NCBI GenBank assembly: GCA_000436115.1
Contig: FR894504.1
Coordinates: 1-12,357 of the forward strand
Source: Firmicutes bacterium CAG:534
GTDB lineage: Bacteria > Bacillota > Clostridia > Lachnospirales > Lachnospiraceae
DNA length: 12,357 nt
Direction: 5' to 3'
Shown here: one piece after another, positions 1 to 7,064 of the stretch
How positions within the stretch are numbered: position 1 is the first letter of the stretch
How the letters are laid out: every line of letters starts with the position of its first letter
Program-made: the position numbers and the translations under genes
The notes under the pieces: generated by a model
The model's input: the letters and a program-made list of their open reading frames with translations, nothing else
Databases searched by the model: none
Told to the model about the DNA's origin: nothing

Positions 1-51
1 AGGGCGTTGCGTGAGATCTTTGTGTACCGCAGATTGCTGTTGTATGATTAG
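1..51 (+). CDS. Possible 3' end of a flanking plus-strand gene (partial)
   Basis: Frame 1 is open from the first base to a TAG at 49-51 and would encode the tail ALREIFVYRRLLLYD. Its GC content is clearly higher than the AT-rich stretch that follows from about position 88. It is the only plus-strand reading frame with any claim here, and it converges on the recombinase operon. If real, it is the end of a chromosomal gene (or of one cut by integration) next to the mobile element. The fragment is too short to identify, and an open run of 16 codons can easily be chance. Confidence 0.25.
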   Translation, partial: RALREIFVYRRLLLYD

Positions 52-126
52 TGATCCGCACAGTCACGTGTCAAGTAGGGAGCAACACTTTTTTCAAAAA
101 ATTTTAATTTTTTTCATTTCAAGGAG
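52..126. other. Probable element end / attachment region downstream of recombinases
   Basis: In elements moved by large serine recombinases the recombinase gene usually lies within about 100-200 bp of one end. The last recombinase stops at 127, so the end should lie here. The stretch shows a partial dyad (GTGA at 51-54 against TCAC at 64-67, and CACGTG at 65-70), then a long A/T run (about 89-120). No copy of the partner attachment site is visible in the window, so the crossover cannot be fixed. Position is inferred from family habit, not seen directly. Confidence 0.3.
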
Positions 127-1698
127 TTAGGCAGTAATTGTATCTGCAAAATTCCAGATGATTTGTACAGCATTACCGGGATATACTCGTATTTCCTTAA
201 CGAGTTCCTTCATTAAATAAGTATCAATCTCTGTAATTTGCCCATGCTTATTCAGCTTACTCACTTCATCCTCAACCATAAGATGATTTCGTTTGTCTGC
301 CTTTAACATAGAAATTTGTTCCTCTATACTTCGGATGTTCTCTGTCAGCAAATCCTTATTAATTTTTAATTCTTCTTTTTTCGCAAGAAAATCTTCCTTA
401 GAATGTTTCCCTGCATAGTAATCTTCCAATAATTCCATAAGCCTTGAAGCATTTTCATCCAAGTTCCGCTGCTTCTGTTTCAACTCCCAAGATAAACCAT
501 CTATTTCTTCCTGCGTTTTATCCTGCTCATTTCTTGAATGTTTCAGTTTTGCATCTGCAAGATTACATTGCAACTGTACCGCTGACAGCAACTTTTCTTT
601 CATCATTGCTTCATTAAGCCGAATATCCTTACATTCTGTTTCCTCAGTATATCTTGCTGTGGCACACAACCAATTCTTATTGGTTGGTCTACCCTTAGAC
701 AATTTATTACCACAACAGCCACATACTAAATATCCCGAAAACACATTTGGAGCTGCCCCCGTTTTTGTCTTTTTGTTAGATTTAATAACACTTCTTGCCT
801 GATAATAGGTTTCTCGTGATACAATCGCTTCATGGGTATCCGGTAAAACAATCTGTTCTTCTTCCGGTATCATCTTCACACGATTACTTCCTATTCTAAT
901 AACATGAGATTTAAACGGAACTGTATCTCCTGTATAAATACGGTTAATAAGAATATTTCGTACAGATTCAAAAGTCCAAAAGTCTCTTGTTTTATACTTT
1001 CCCCTAACAGAAGCCAAGTACACAGACGGAGTCAAAACCTTTTCTTCATTCATTTTCTGTGCAATCCGGGTTACTGTAACCCCTTGCTTAGCAAGCTGAA
1101 ATATCCGTCTAACAACAATCGCCGCTTCTTCATCAATCTCAATCGTGTTTTTCTGCTTTCCCTTCTTATAACCATACGGAGCCTGCCCATATACATACTC
1201 ACCATTTAGCTTTTTCAAATCTACAGCACTTTTAATCTTTCTTGAAATATCCTTACTGTATAAGTCATTTAAAAGATTACGGATAGCTAACTGCAAAGCT
1301 GCCGGATCTCCAGATTTAATCTTTGCACTATCATAATTATCATTGATAGAAATAAATCTGACATCATAAGAAGGAAAGACATATTCTAAATAATGCCCCG
1401 CTTCCAAATAATTTCTTGCAAATCGGGATAAATCTCTCACAATAATGGTTCGTACCCTTCTCATTGTAACTAATTGAATAATCCTGGTCATCGCAGGTCT
1501 ATCCATTGAAGTTCCGGAATATCCGTCATCAACAAATTCAGTTAATGTGGTTGGGACATCTGCATTACTTCTTACATATTCCTTAATACAAAGTCTTTGC
1601 GAGCTAATACTGCAACTTTCCAATGTATCTCCACTTGCAACATCATCATCTTCCAACGACAATCTAAGATACGATATATCCATTTTTTCAGACAGCAT
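127..1698 (-). CDS. Large serine recombinase (third of a triplet)
   Basis: Site-specific DNA recombinase of the large serine type, 523 aa, expected to integrate or excise DNA by cutting all four strands through a phosphoserine link. The resolvase catalytic domain (about residues 5-150) has the nucleophile Ser14 in YLRLS, the DGYSG motif, and RDLSRFAR carrying the catalytic arginines. The recombinase DNA-binding domain follows (about 155-300). The zinc ribbon has Cys326, Cys329, Cys345 and Cys356, then a K/E-rich coiled coil (about 375-470) and a beta-rich tail. I chose the ATG at 1696-1698 because AGGAGG lies 9 nt upstream. The longer frame to 1719 has no ribosome site of its own. The start overlaps the previous recombinase by 11 nt and its ribosome site lies inside that gene, so translation is coupled. 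It is the most divergent of the three, with Phe-Ala where the others have Leu-Gly in the SRLGR motif. Confidence 0.95.
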   Translation of the reverse strand: MLSEKMDISYLRLSLEDDDVASGDTLESCSISSQRLCIKEYVRSNADVPTTLTEFVDDGYSGTSMDRPAMTRIIQLVTMRRVRTIIVRDLSRFARNYLEAGHYLEYVFPSYDVRFISINDNYDSAKIKSGDPAALQLAIRNLLNDLYSKDISRKIKSAVDLKKLNGEYVYGQAPYGYKKGKQKNTIEIDEEAAIVVRRIFQLAKQGVTVTRIAQKMNEEKVLTPSVYLASVRGKYKTRDFWTFESVRNILINRIYTGDTVPFKSHVIRIGSNRVKMIPEEEQIVLPDTHEAIVSRETYYQARSVIKSNKKTKTGAAPNVFSGYLVCGCCGNKLSKGRPTNKNWLCATARYTEETECKDIRLNEAMMKEKLLSAVQLQCNLADAKLKHSRNEQDKTQEEIDGLSWELKQKQRNLDENASRLMELLEDYYAGKHSKEDFLAKKEELKINKDLLTENIRSIEEQISMLKADKRNHLMVEDEVSKLNKHGQITEIDTYLMKELVKEIRVYPGNAVQIIWNFADTITA

Positions 1699-3409
1699 CC
1701 GCAAGCACCTCCTCCACATTTTTTATATATTCCTGCAAAGGAGCAAAAGGATCACTAAAGTTGACTTCAACTTTTATAGTATTCTTATCATACACAATAA
1801 TTTTGTTTATCAATAAGTCCATCAACTTCTTGTCAATGTCACCATCTTTTAGATACCACTGATTTTTTAGCATATCAATCCATTCAATAGCTGATTTTTC
1901 AATGTTTTCAAGCTCTTTTGTTGCTCTCTGTGCTTCTTCAAGTTCAACTTGAATTTGACTTATTTGATTTGCTAAACGATTATGAATAAACTCATACTCT
2001 GTTTTATCAAGAGTACCTTCCGCCAAATCAATAATCATTCTTTCTTTTTTAGCCTCTAAATGTGTAGCTTTTGCTCTCAGACTGGCTACCAAATCCAAAT
2101 TCTGCCTCTGATAGCTGACAACTTTTGGTTTCCTCTTAACCTCCTCTAAAAGTGACTCAAAATCCAACGCAGCTTTAAAATGTCCATAAAGACATCTGGA
2201 TATAGCCGACATAATATCTTCCTGCCGGATATAATGGCTACTACATTGCATCTTTCCCGTATCATGATATTGATTACAGTCAAAGAATATAAATGCCGGA
2301 TTATTGGATGTCTTTCTGCCAAGACCTTTTCTACCAGACATTCTACTGCCACAGTCTCCACAAAAAACTTTATCACGCAAAACATCTCTCATATCATCTT
2401 CTACTTCTTCACGCTTCGTAAAAGTTTCTCTTTTTTTGATTTCCTGCTCATTAACAGCTTTTACTTGTTCAAAAAGTTCCATAGAAATAATAGCATTATG
2501 TGCATTTTCAATAATCTGCCATTCGTCCTGACCTCTTCTTGTTTTATTCTGATCCAAACGGTCACGCTTCACTCTGCCGTGTATCCTGCATCCGGTATAA
2601 ACCAAATCATTGGTTATTTTACGAATCGTACCTCTAATCCAATTTGACTTAGCATACTTTTCATTCTTTGTAATACCCCGTAAGTAGCGGATATTACCGG
2701 GGCTCGGTATTTCTTCAGCATTCAGCACTTTAGCCATTTCATTAAAGCTCATACCCGCCGCCCTCATTTCAAATATCCTTCGTACAACAGGTGCCGTTTC
2801 TTCATCAATATCAAAAGTAACCTTCTCTGCATTACGAATATATCCATATGGAATACTGCCTGCTGATGGAAGAAACTCGCCATTTCCCATTTTGGCATTG
2901 ATACTACTACGAATTTTTTTACTATAATCCTTCGCATAGTTATCATTCATAATCATTTTAATAGGAAGAAGTAGGCTGGCTGAGTCAGCATTTGGTTCAT
3001 TACTATCATAATTATCATTGATACAAATAAGGCGTATCTTCATAGAAGGAAATACCTTTTCCACCAATTCACTTGTCAGAATGTAGTGACGCCCTAAACG
3101 AGAAATATCTTTTACCAGAATTGTATCAATCACACCATTGTACAAATCATTCATCATTTCCTCAAATCCCGGTCTTTTATAATTCATTCCGGTGTATCCA
3201 TTATCAGCATAATACTTTTCAATATGAAGAAATGGAGTATGCAGCACATAGTCATCGGCTATTTTTTTCTGATTTCCAATGGAATTGTTAATTTCATCTT
3301 CTCCATCTTCTACGGATAATCTTCGATATACTCCAACTTTATAAATTCGTTGTTTTAAAACTGAATTTTCCTCTGTGACTGACTGATTATATTTACTCTT
3401 TCTCGCCAT
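1688..3409 (-). CDS. Large serine recombinase (second of a triplet)
   Basis: A 573-aa large serine recombinase. The catalytic domain has Ser32 in YRRLS, NGYTGMNYKRPGF (about 70-82) and KDISRLGR (about 100-107). The recombinase domain follows, with the IPYGY turn near 186-190. The zinc ribbon uses Cys350, Cys353, Cys378 and Cys389 and has a longer insert than in its neighbours. A coiled coil spans about 440-500, and the tail IIVYDKNTIKVEVNFSDPF is typical of Firmicutes element recombinases. The ATG at 3407-3409 sits 8 nt after AAGGAGGT, which is within the last codons of the preceding recombinase. The two genes are separated by one base. Length and all catalytic residues are normal, so it should be active. 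Triplets of different serine recombinases are known from some clostridial conjugative transposons; whether all three act together on one site cannot be seen here. Confidence 0.96.
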   Translation of the reverse strand: MARKSKYNQSVTEENSVLKQRIYKVGVYRRLSVEDGEDEINNSIGNQKKIADDYVLHTPFLHIEKYYADNGYTGMNYKRPGFEEMMNDLYNGVIDTILVKDISRLGRHYILTSELVEKVFPSMKIRLICINDNYDSNEPNADSASLLLPIKMIMNDNYAKDYSKKIRSSINAKMGNGEFLPSAGSIPYGYIRNAEKVTFDIDEETAPVVRRIFEMRAAGMSFNEMAKVLNAEEIPSPGNIRYLRGITKNEKYAKSNWIRGTIRKITNDLVYTGCRIHGRVKRDRLDQNKTRRGQDEWQIIENAHNAIISMELFEQVKAVNEQEIKKRETFTKREEVEDDMRDVLRDKVFCGDCGSRMSGRKGLGRKTSNNPAFIFFDCNQYHDTGKMQCSSHYIRQEDIMSAISRCLYGHFKAALDFESLLEEVKRKPKVVSYQRQNLDLVASLRAKATHLEAKKERMIIDLAEGTLDKTEYEFIHNRLANQISQIQVELEEAQRATKELENIEKSAIEWIDMLKNQWYLKDGDIDKKLMDLLINKIIVYDKNTIKVEVNFSDPFAPLQEYIKNVEEVLADAV

Positions 3410-3410
3410 A

Positions 3411-5048
3411 TCAGCTTACCTCCTTCCTTAATTCATTCACATTGTTTACTAATTCCAAAAACTCATTTTTATAATTAAAGGTAATTTGAATCCTTTTATC
3501 CTCATAAATATCAATACGGTCAATCAAAGCAACCACTATTTCATGAGACAACTCATCCATATCCTTATATTTTATAAACTGATAAATCCATGAATTAGAG
3601 CCCTGTGTATCCTCAATTACCTGTCTACGCTGCTCCTCTAATTCTTTAATGGCAGCTTCACATTCTTTAATTTTCATAACATACTTTTCTTTCATGGAAC
3701 GATATTCCTCACGGGAAATCAATTCTTCCACATAAGAATCATACAATTTCATAGATGTGTCCTGATGCTTGTCTCTCTCATTCTCTTTTTCTGTAATTAG
3801 CAATTCTATCCTTTTGAGTTTTAAAGACATAATTGCTCCTACATCAATCTGATTTGCAAGCTCATCCAATTCCACCATGACATTTATCTGATTTTTAATA
3901 CTATCAAATACTGCTTTTTCAAGCATTTCCTGCGAAATATTATGGGTAGTACACCCCTGCTTACGCTTATATGCACCACACCAATAATAATGAAAGGTTT
4001 TGTTTCCCCTCTTTACATTTCTCCTACACATTGCTCTGCCACAATCTCCACAGAAAACCACTCCGGCTAATGGTTGAACAACCTGTTCGTTAGAAGATAT
4101 ACGAATATCTCTACTTAAAATTTTTTGAACCGTCTGAAACACTTCCGGCTCAATAATTGCTTCGTGGTTATTCTCAACAATAGACCACATATCTCTGCTT
4201 AATGTACGAGCCTTCTTAATTTTAAAAGAAGGTGTAGCAGTTTTGCCTTGTGCAAGTTCTCCTATATAAACGGTATTTGCAAGCATTCTGCGAATAGTCA
4301 CATGATTCCATAAGCTCTCGCCGGCACCTTTAAAGCCGGAAGTATAATTACTTGTCTGTCTTTTATACTCATACGGAGCCATAATTCCATTTTTATTCAA
4401 ATAGGCTGCAATCCTATCAGGACTGAACCCCTTAATTGTCATTTCAAAGATTCCCTTTACAACCTCTGAGGCACATTCATCAATCACAAGTTTATGTTTA
4501 TCTTGCGGATCTCTCCTATAACCATAAGAAGCAAAGTTATTGATAAACTCTCCATTGTCACGCTGAATTTTAAACTGTCGTCTTAACTTATAAGAAAGTT
4601 CTCGACAATAGTTTTCATTCATAAGGTTCTTAAACGGAATCATCAAGTCATCCCCATAACTGCGATTACTTGTATCAACATCATCATTGATTGCAATAAA
4701 ACGCACATTCATTTCTGGGAATGTCATTTCAATGTATTTACCTGTTTCGATATACTCTCTGCCCAAACGAGACAAATCCTTTACAATAACACAATCGGCT
4801 TCGCCATTTTTAAGAGCTTCAACAACACTCTTAAAGCCCGGTCTGTCATAATTCGTTCCGGTATATCCATCATCATAGGCTTCTTTTACAAGGGTAATAT
4901 TGGGATTAGCGGATATAAAATCCATGACCAACTTACGCTGGTTTGCGATACTATCACTTTCACTCTTTCGTCTATCTTCTTTGGACAAACGATAATAAGC
5001 AATAGCTTTGTAGAATTGTTCATCTATAACTGAATTTCTGTGATACAT
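3411..5048 (-). CDS. Large serine recombinase (first of a triplet)
   Basis: A 545-aa large serine recombinase and first gene of the recombinase operon. The catalytic domain shows Ser22 in YYRLSKED, DGYTGTNYDRPGF (60-72) and KDLSRLGR (90-97). The recombinase domain covers about 150-310, with ASYGYRRD near 173-180. The zinc ribbon has Cys333, Cys336, Cys357 and Cys366, followed by a coiled coil (about 410-490). I chose the ATG at 5046-5048, which lies 8 nt after AAGGAGG. The TTG just upstream (5049-5051) would be too close to that site. A canonical promoter lies about 85 nt upstream and two small hairpins sit in the leader. It is the closest of the three to the textbook family sequence. Its substrate is presumably the element end near position 100 and the unseen far end. 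Confidence 0.96.
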   Translation of the reverse strand: MYHRNSVIDEQFYKAIAYYRLSKEDRRKSESDSIANQRKLVMDFISANPNITLVKEAYDDGYTGTNYDRPGFKSVVEALKNGEADCVIVKDLSRLGREYIETGKYIEMTFPEMNVRFIAINDDVDTSNRSYGDDLMIPFKNLMNENYCRELSYKLRRQFKIQRDNGEFINNFASYGYRRDPQDKHKLVIDECASEVVKGIFEMTIKGFSPDRIAAYLNKNGIMAPYEYKRQTSNYTSGFKGAGESLWNHVTIRRMLANTVYIGELAQGKTATPSFKIKKARTLSRDMWSIVENNHEAIIEPEVFQTVQKILSRDIRISSNEQVVQPLAGVVFCGDCGRAMCRRNVKRGNKTFHYYWCGAYKRKQGCTTHNISQEMLEKAVFDSIKNQINVMVELDELANQIDVGAIMSLKLKRIELLITEKENERDKHQDTSMKLYDSYVEELISREEYRSMKEKYVMKIKECEAAIKELEEQRRQVIEDTQGSNSWIYQFIKYKDMDELSHEIVVALIDRIDIYEDKRIQITFNYKNEFLELVNNVNELRKEVS

Positions 5049-5069
5049 CAAATCAACCTCCTTAATTTT

Positions 5070-5115
5070 ACATCAGGAAGTTTCTTGATGTTCTATCTTG
5101 CGGTGACCAAACCGC
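5070..5115 (-). promoter_or_regulatory. Two small hairpins in the recombinase leader
   Basis: Between the promoter and the first recombinase start, the minus-strand transcript can fold GCGGT/ACCGC with a 6-nt loop (5100-5115). It can then fold ACATCA/TGATGT with a further GAA/TTC pairing inside (5070-5091). Neither is followed by a T run, so they do not look like terminators. They could affect mRNA stability or translation, or bind protein as DNA dyads. Function is unknown. Confidence 0.35.
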
Positions 5116-5130
5116 TTCATTGACATATAT

Positions 5131-5159
5131 ATTATGACTCCGATTCGATTTAAGGTCAA
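5131..5159 (-). promoter_or_regulatory. Housekeeping-type promoter of the recombinase operon
   Basis: On the minus strand TTGACC (5154-5159) and CATAAT (5131-5136) are separated by exactly 17 bp, a near-consensus sigma-A promoter. It sits in the 139-bp gap between the 78-aa gene and the first recombinase. Transcription should start near 5124 and give a leader of about 75 nt. It allows recombinase expression independent of the upstream gene. Confidence 0.65.
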
Positions 5160-5190
5160 CCACAAATGAACAATTCCCAAAACTTTCCTG

Positions 5191-5427
5191 TTATCCTAAT
5201 CCGCAAGCATAAATTGCAAGTTTATCATTTAGTGACATTTCTGATTCTGCATATCCAATGCCAATCACCAATTCTCCGTCTGTGTAACAATACGGATTGC
5301 CAATCTGTTCAACAAAGCTTTTCATTCTCTGTTCACATGGTAGCGACATATCAATATGAACGGAATTTATATCTCTAAGAGTTGTCCTATCCACCTTTGT
5401 AATATCTACATTTCCCGACATTGCCAC
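5191..5427 (-). CDS. Small acidic protein, DUF6870-like, upstream of recombinases
   Basis: A 78-aa acidic protein without membrane segments or signal peptide. The core SVHIDMSLPCEQRMKSF followed by IGNPYCYTDGELVIGIGYAE and a C-terminal SLNDKLAIYACGL helix resembles small proteins I recall (probably DUF6870) that often lie just before serine recombinases in Firmicutes elements. I chose the GTG at 5425-5427 because GGAGG lies 9 nt upstream; the in-frame ATG at 5419-5421 would be 15 nt away. The gene lies after the terminator of the toxin unit and before the recombinase promoter. No function is established. Accessory or directionality roles in recombination are possible by position only. Confidence 0.8.
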   Translation of the reverse strand: MAMSGNVDITKVDRTTLRDINSVHIDMSLPCEQRMKSFVEQIGNPYCYTDGELVIGIGYAESEMSLNDKLAIYACGLG

Positions 5428-5478
5428 TAGTCATCACCTCCGACATTTCATAGTTTTTCCAATTTGTAAAATCTAATA

Positions 5479-5534
5479 CAAAAAGAAATGCCACCGATAG
5501 AATCGATGGCTATGTATGCCGGGAAAATCCCGGC
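5479..5534 (-). terminator. Double-hairpin terminator after the HTH-toxin unit
   Basis: The minus-strand transcript first forms GCCGGGA-TTT-TCCCGGC (5518-5534, perfect 7-bp stem). It then forms a second hairpin at 5490-5510 with a 9-bp stem (GCCATCGAT against ATCGGTGGC, one G-U pair). A U-rich run, ATTTCTTTTTG (5479-5489), follows directly. The pair begins 4 nt after the stop of the 43-aa ORF and separates this unit from the recombinase region. Confidence 0.8.
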
Positions 5535-5538
5535 TTGA

Positions 5539-5670
5539 TTATGAAATGTGTTCATCATCAAAATATTCCAGCATTTCTGCCTCTGTTGCAAAAAGCCTTA
5601 CAAATCTTCCCTTATGGAACAATGCAACTCCATAGGAGCTGAGTCTCCAATAAAATCCTTTCGGCAACAT
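5539..5670 (-). CDS. 43-aa hypothetical protein downstream of toxin
   Basis: A 43-aa ORF whose ATG (5668-5670) directly follows the TAA of the toxin gene (5671-5673), an arrangement typical of translational reinitiation. The product reads MLPKGFYWRLSSYG and later GRFVRLFATEAEMLEYFDDEH. That gives a basic/aromatic N-terminal half that could form a beta hairpin and an acidic helical tail. It ends 4 nt before the terminator, so it is the last gene of the HTH-toxin transcript. There is no strong ribosome site of its own. I do not recognise the family. By position it could be an accessory of the toxin, but nothing in the sequence shows that. Confidence 0.6.
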   Translation of the reverse strand: MLPKGFYWRLSSYGVALFHKGRFVRLFATEAEMLEYFDDEHIS

Positions 5671-6012
5671 TTAGTTATACTTATCAAATACCCCAACCTG
5701 CACCTGCACAGCTTCGGTTATTCTTGCAAGGGTATCTTTATCAACCTTACCCATATTCTCAATAATTCTGCCATAATCAAGGGCTGTCACCTGTTCGCAA
5801 AGTGCGATACTATGCTGTTCCAGCCCCTCAGACTTATACGCTGACACAAATACATGAGTGGGAAGATTTCTCTTTTTGTTGATTTTGGTAGACAAGGGAA
5901 CAACCGTTATCACGGTACTGTGCTTGTTCGCCATATTATTACTTACTACCACCACAGGACGCATACTGCCCTGAATGCTTCCCTGATACTGCACACCTAA
6001 ATCAACATACAA
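5671..6012 (-). CDS. MazF/PemK-like endoribonuclease toxin, 5' end probably lost
   Basis: MazF/PemK-family toxins cut mRNA at short sequence motifs. The product (113 aa from a TTG at 6010-6012) has YVDLG, then SMRPVVVVSNNMANK with Arg18 at the catalytic arginine, VVPLSTKI with Ser41/Thr42 where the catalytic threonine of the family falls, LPTHVFV, and the LCEQVTALDYGRI strand-helix. Family members normally begin with M plus a few residues and an R-G-D-I/V segment before this YVDLG, so about eight residues are missing. In-frame upstream codons read IRPILYVDLG with no ATG, GTG or TTG before a stop (TGA), leaving TTG as the only usual start, and it has no good ribosome site. Expression may depend on coupling to the overlapping HTH gene. 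I think it is a decayed or rearranged copy, although the catalytic part is intact. Confidence 0.8.
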   Translation of the reverse strand: MYVDLGVQYQGSIQGSMRPVVVVSNNMANKHSTVITVVPLSTKINKKRNLPTHVFVSAYKSEGLEQHSIALCEQVTALDYGRIIENMGKVDKDTLARITEAVQVQVGVFDKYN

Positions 6013-6202
6013 TATAGGTCTGATAAAGTATCAGTATCTTGTCCACCGAAAGACCTGTTGTACCAGCCTCGAACTTGCGATAATGCTCTACTGTAACTCC
6101 AAGCACTTCCGCAATTTCTGCCTTGTCAATATTCATGTTTCTTCTTGCTTCTCTTAATCTTTTTCCAATCTGTATATTGGTATCTTTTCTGTCTGTATCC
6201 AT
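6002..6202 (-). CDS. Xre-type HTH protein, C-terminally truncated
   Basis: A 66-aa DNA-binding protein of the Cro/C1 (Xre) HTH family. Residues about 11-60 hold the five-helix HTH: IGKRLREARRNMNIDKAEIAE is helix 1-2, VLGVTVEHYRKFEAG the recognition part, then SVDKILILYQTY. The ATG at 6200-6202 has AGAGGTG 6 nt upstream. Related proteins usually carry on after LYQTY with a short tail (often H-I-D-P-x-Y), but here the frame ends at once with IVC and a TGA. The stop lies inside the start of the toxin gene (11-nt overlap). I read this as loss of the C-terminus by a deletion. It probably served as regulator of the toxin unit; binding may still work because the HTH itself is complete. Confidence 0.8.
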   Translation of the reverse strand: MDTDRKDTNIQIGKRLREARRNMNIDKAEIAEVLGVTVEHYRKFEAGTTGLSVDKILILYQTYIVC

Positions 6203-6329
6203 GATTTACACCTCTTTTCACTATAAATCATATCAACGGACCGCCCAATATCATAGTCCAGAAAATAACCCAATCCACATCATTTTCTGCTCATTAATCG
6301 GTTAATTTCTGATTTTCCCCTAAAAACCA
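6203..6329 (-). promoter_or_regulatory. Upstream region of the HTH-toxin unit, weak promoter candidate
   Basis: On the minus strand TTGGGC and TATAGT stand 17 bp apart just before the HTH gene, the best sigma-A-like match in the gap. The -35 box is poor and the -10 is only 17 nt from the ATG, which would leave a very short leader. A small palindrome, CGGTCCG, lies inside the spacer and could be an operator. Nothing else is recognisable here. Confidence 0.3.
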
Positions 6330-6365
6330 GAAAACGAATGGCATTTAGATATGCCATCCGTTTTC
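6320..6365 (-). terminator. Intrinsic terminator after the 6393-7733 unit
   Basis: A 15-bp stem (6330-6344 with 6351-6365, one A-C/G-U position) around a 6-nt loop is followed on the minus strand by CTGGTTTTTAG. It begins 28 nt after the stop codon of the last gene of region 3. On the plus strand there is no comparable T run directly after the stem, so it serves the minus strand. Confidence 0.75.
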
Positions 6366-6392
6366 GTAAATTATAGGGTTTTCTTTTGTAAT

Positions 6393-7016
6393 CTATTGTT
6401 CTGTCTGCTCCTCTTTTGAAGCATAATAATCATCAAATAACTTATTGGTTGCATCGAAGGTATCTTTACAGATACTCGGTAATTCTCGTCCCCAAGCTCC
6501 GGTTGCCTGCTTGAAGCCTTTTTCAACCGCCGCCTGCATTTCCTTCATCTTGTCTACATCATCGCCGGCTAGCGCACAAGCAAAATCAAACAATCTCTGC
6601 GAGGTCTGCTTTACACCCCAATATCCATCTTCAGAAATATCCTTCTGTGCCTGTGCTTTGGTGGCTGCATCAACCGTATAATCGCCACTTGCAAGGAACT
6701 TCCACATATCTGTAGCCTGTCCATAGGTTTTAGCCTGTCCATACATCATTTTATGAACAAGACTTGTAAGCTGCTGTTCACGGCTCGCCTGATCCGCTTT
6801 TAACTGCTTTACTAGGGCAGCTCTGTCCGCATCACTCATCTTATTGATAGAATATGTAGCCTTATTTGTTGATGCAGGCTCAGACTTTTTATACACCACG
6901 CCATTATTGACTGATGTGGTTTCTGGGGCTTTCTTTTCAGCCTGTTTACTCGTTACTGATGAATAATCTGCGTACTGCTGTGTTGTAGCAGATACTCCTG
7001 AAATTGTGTTGCTCAT
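6393..7016 (-). CDS. Helical hypothetical protein, DUF5610-like C-terminus
   Basis: A 207-aa protein without signal peptide or membrane segment. Residues 1-55 are polar, Ser/Thr/Ala-rich and probably disordered, opening with SNTISGVSATTQQYAD. Residues 56-200 are helical: MSDADRAALVKQLKADQASR, then WKFLASGDYTVDAATKAQAQ, then RLFDFACALAGDD, EKGFKQA and DTFDATNKLFDDYY. This ending resembles DUF5610, sometimes labelled hydrogenase-4 component G by old automatic annotation; I see no hydrogenase feature. I chose the ATG at 7014-7016 because AGGAGG lies 7 nt upstream; the ATG at 7020 touches the ribosome site. It follows the FliD-like gene by 48 nt in one unit. Function unknown; a secreted or filament-associated role is a guess from its neighbours. 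Confidence 0.85.
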   Translation of the reverse strand: MSNTISGVSATTQQYADYSSVTSKQAEKKAPETTSVNNGVVYKKSEPASTNKATYSINKMSDADRAALVKQLKADQASREQQLTSLVHKMMYGQAKTYGQATDMWKFLASGDYTVDAATKAQAQKDISEDGYWGVKQTSQRLFDFACALAGDDVDKMKEMQAAVEKGFKQATGAWGRELPSICKDTFDATNKLFDDYYASKEEQTEQ

Positions 7017-7064
7017 ACGCATACCTCCTTGTACTTTGATTAAATCCCTTTATTTTGTGTTACT

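Noticed and set aside
1699..1719. Longer N-terminus (start at 1719) for the third recombinase
   Set aside because: No ribosome site before 1719, while AGGAGG is correctly placed for the ATG at 1696-1698, and the family needs no residues before it.
5131..5159. MerR-type promoter with 19-bp spacer at the recombinase operon
   Set aside because: TTGACC to TAATAT is 19 bp, but CATAAT at 17 bp is an equally good -10, and the spacer has no clear dyad, so an ordinary promoter is simpler.
6393..7016. Hydrogenase-4 component G as product of this gene
   Set aside because: The label circulates for DUF5610-like proteins, but no metal-binding motif, membrane segment or hydrogenase neighbour is present.
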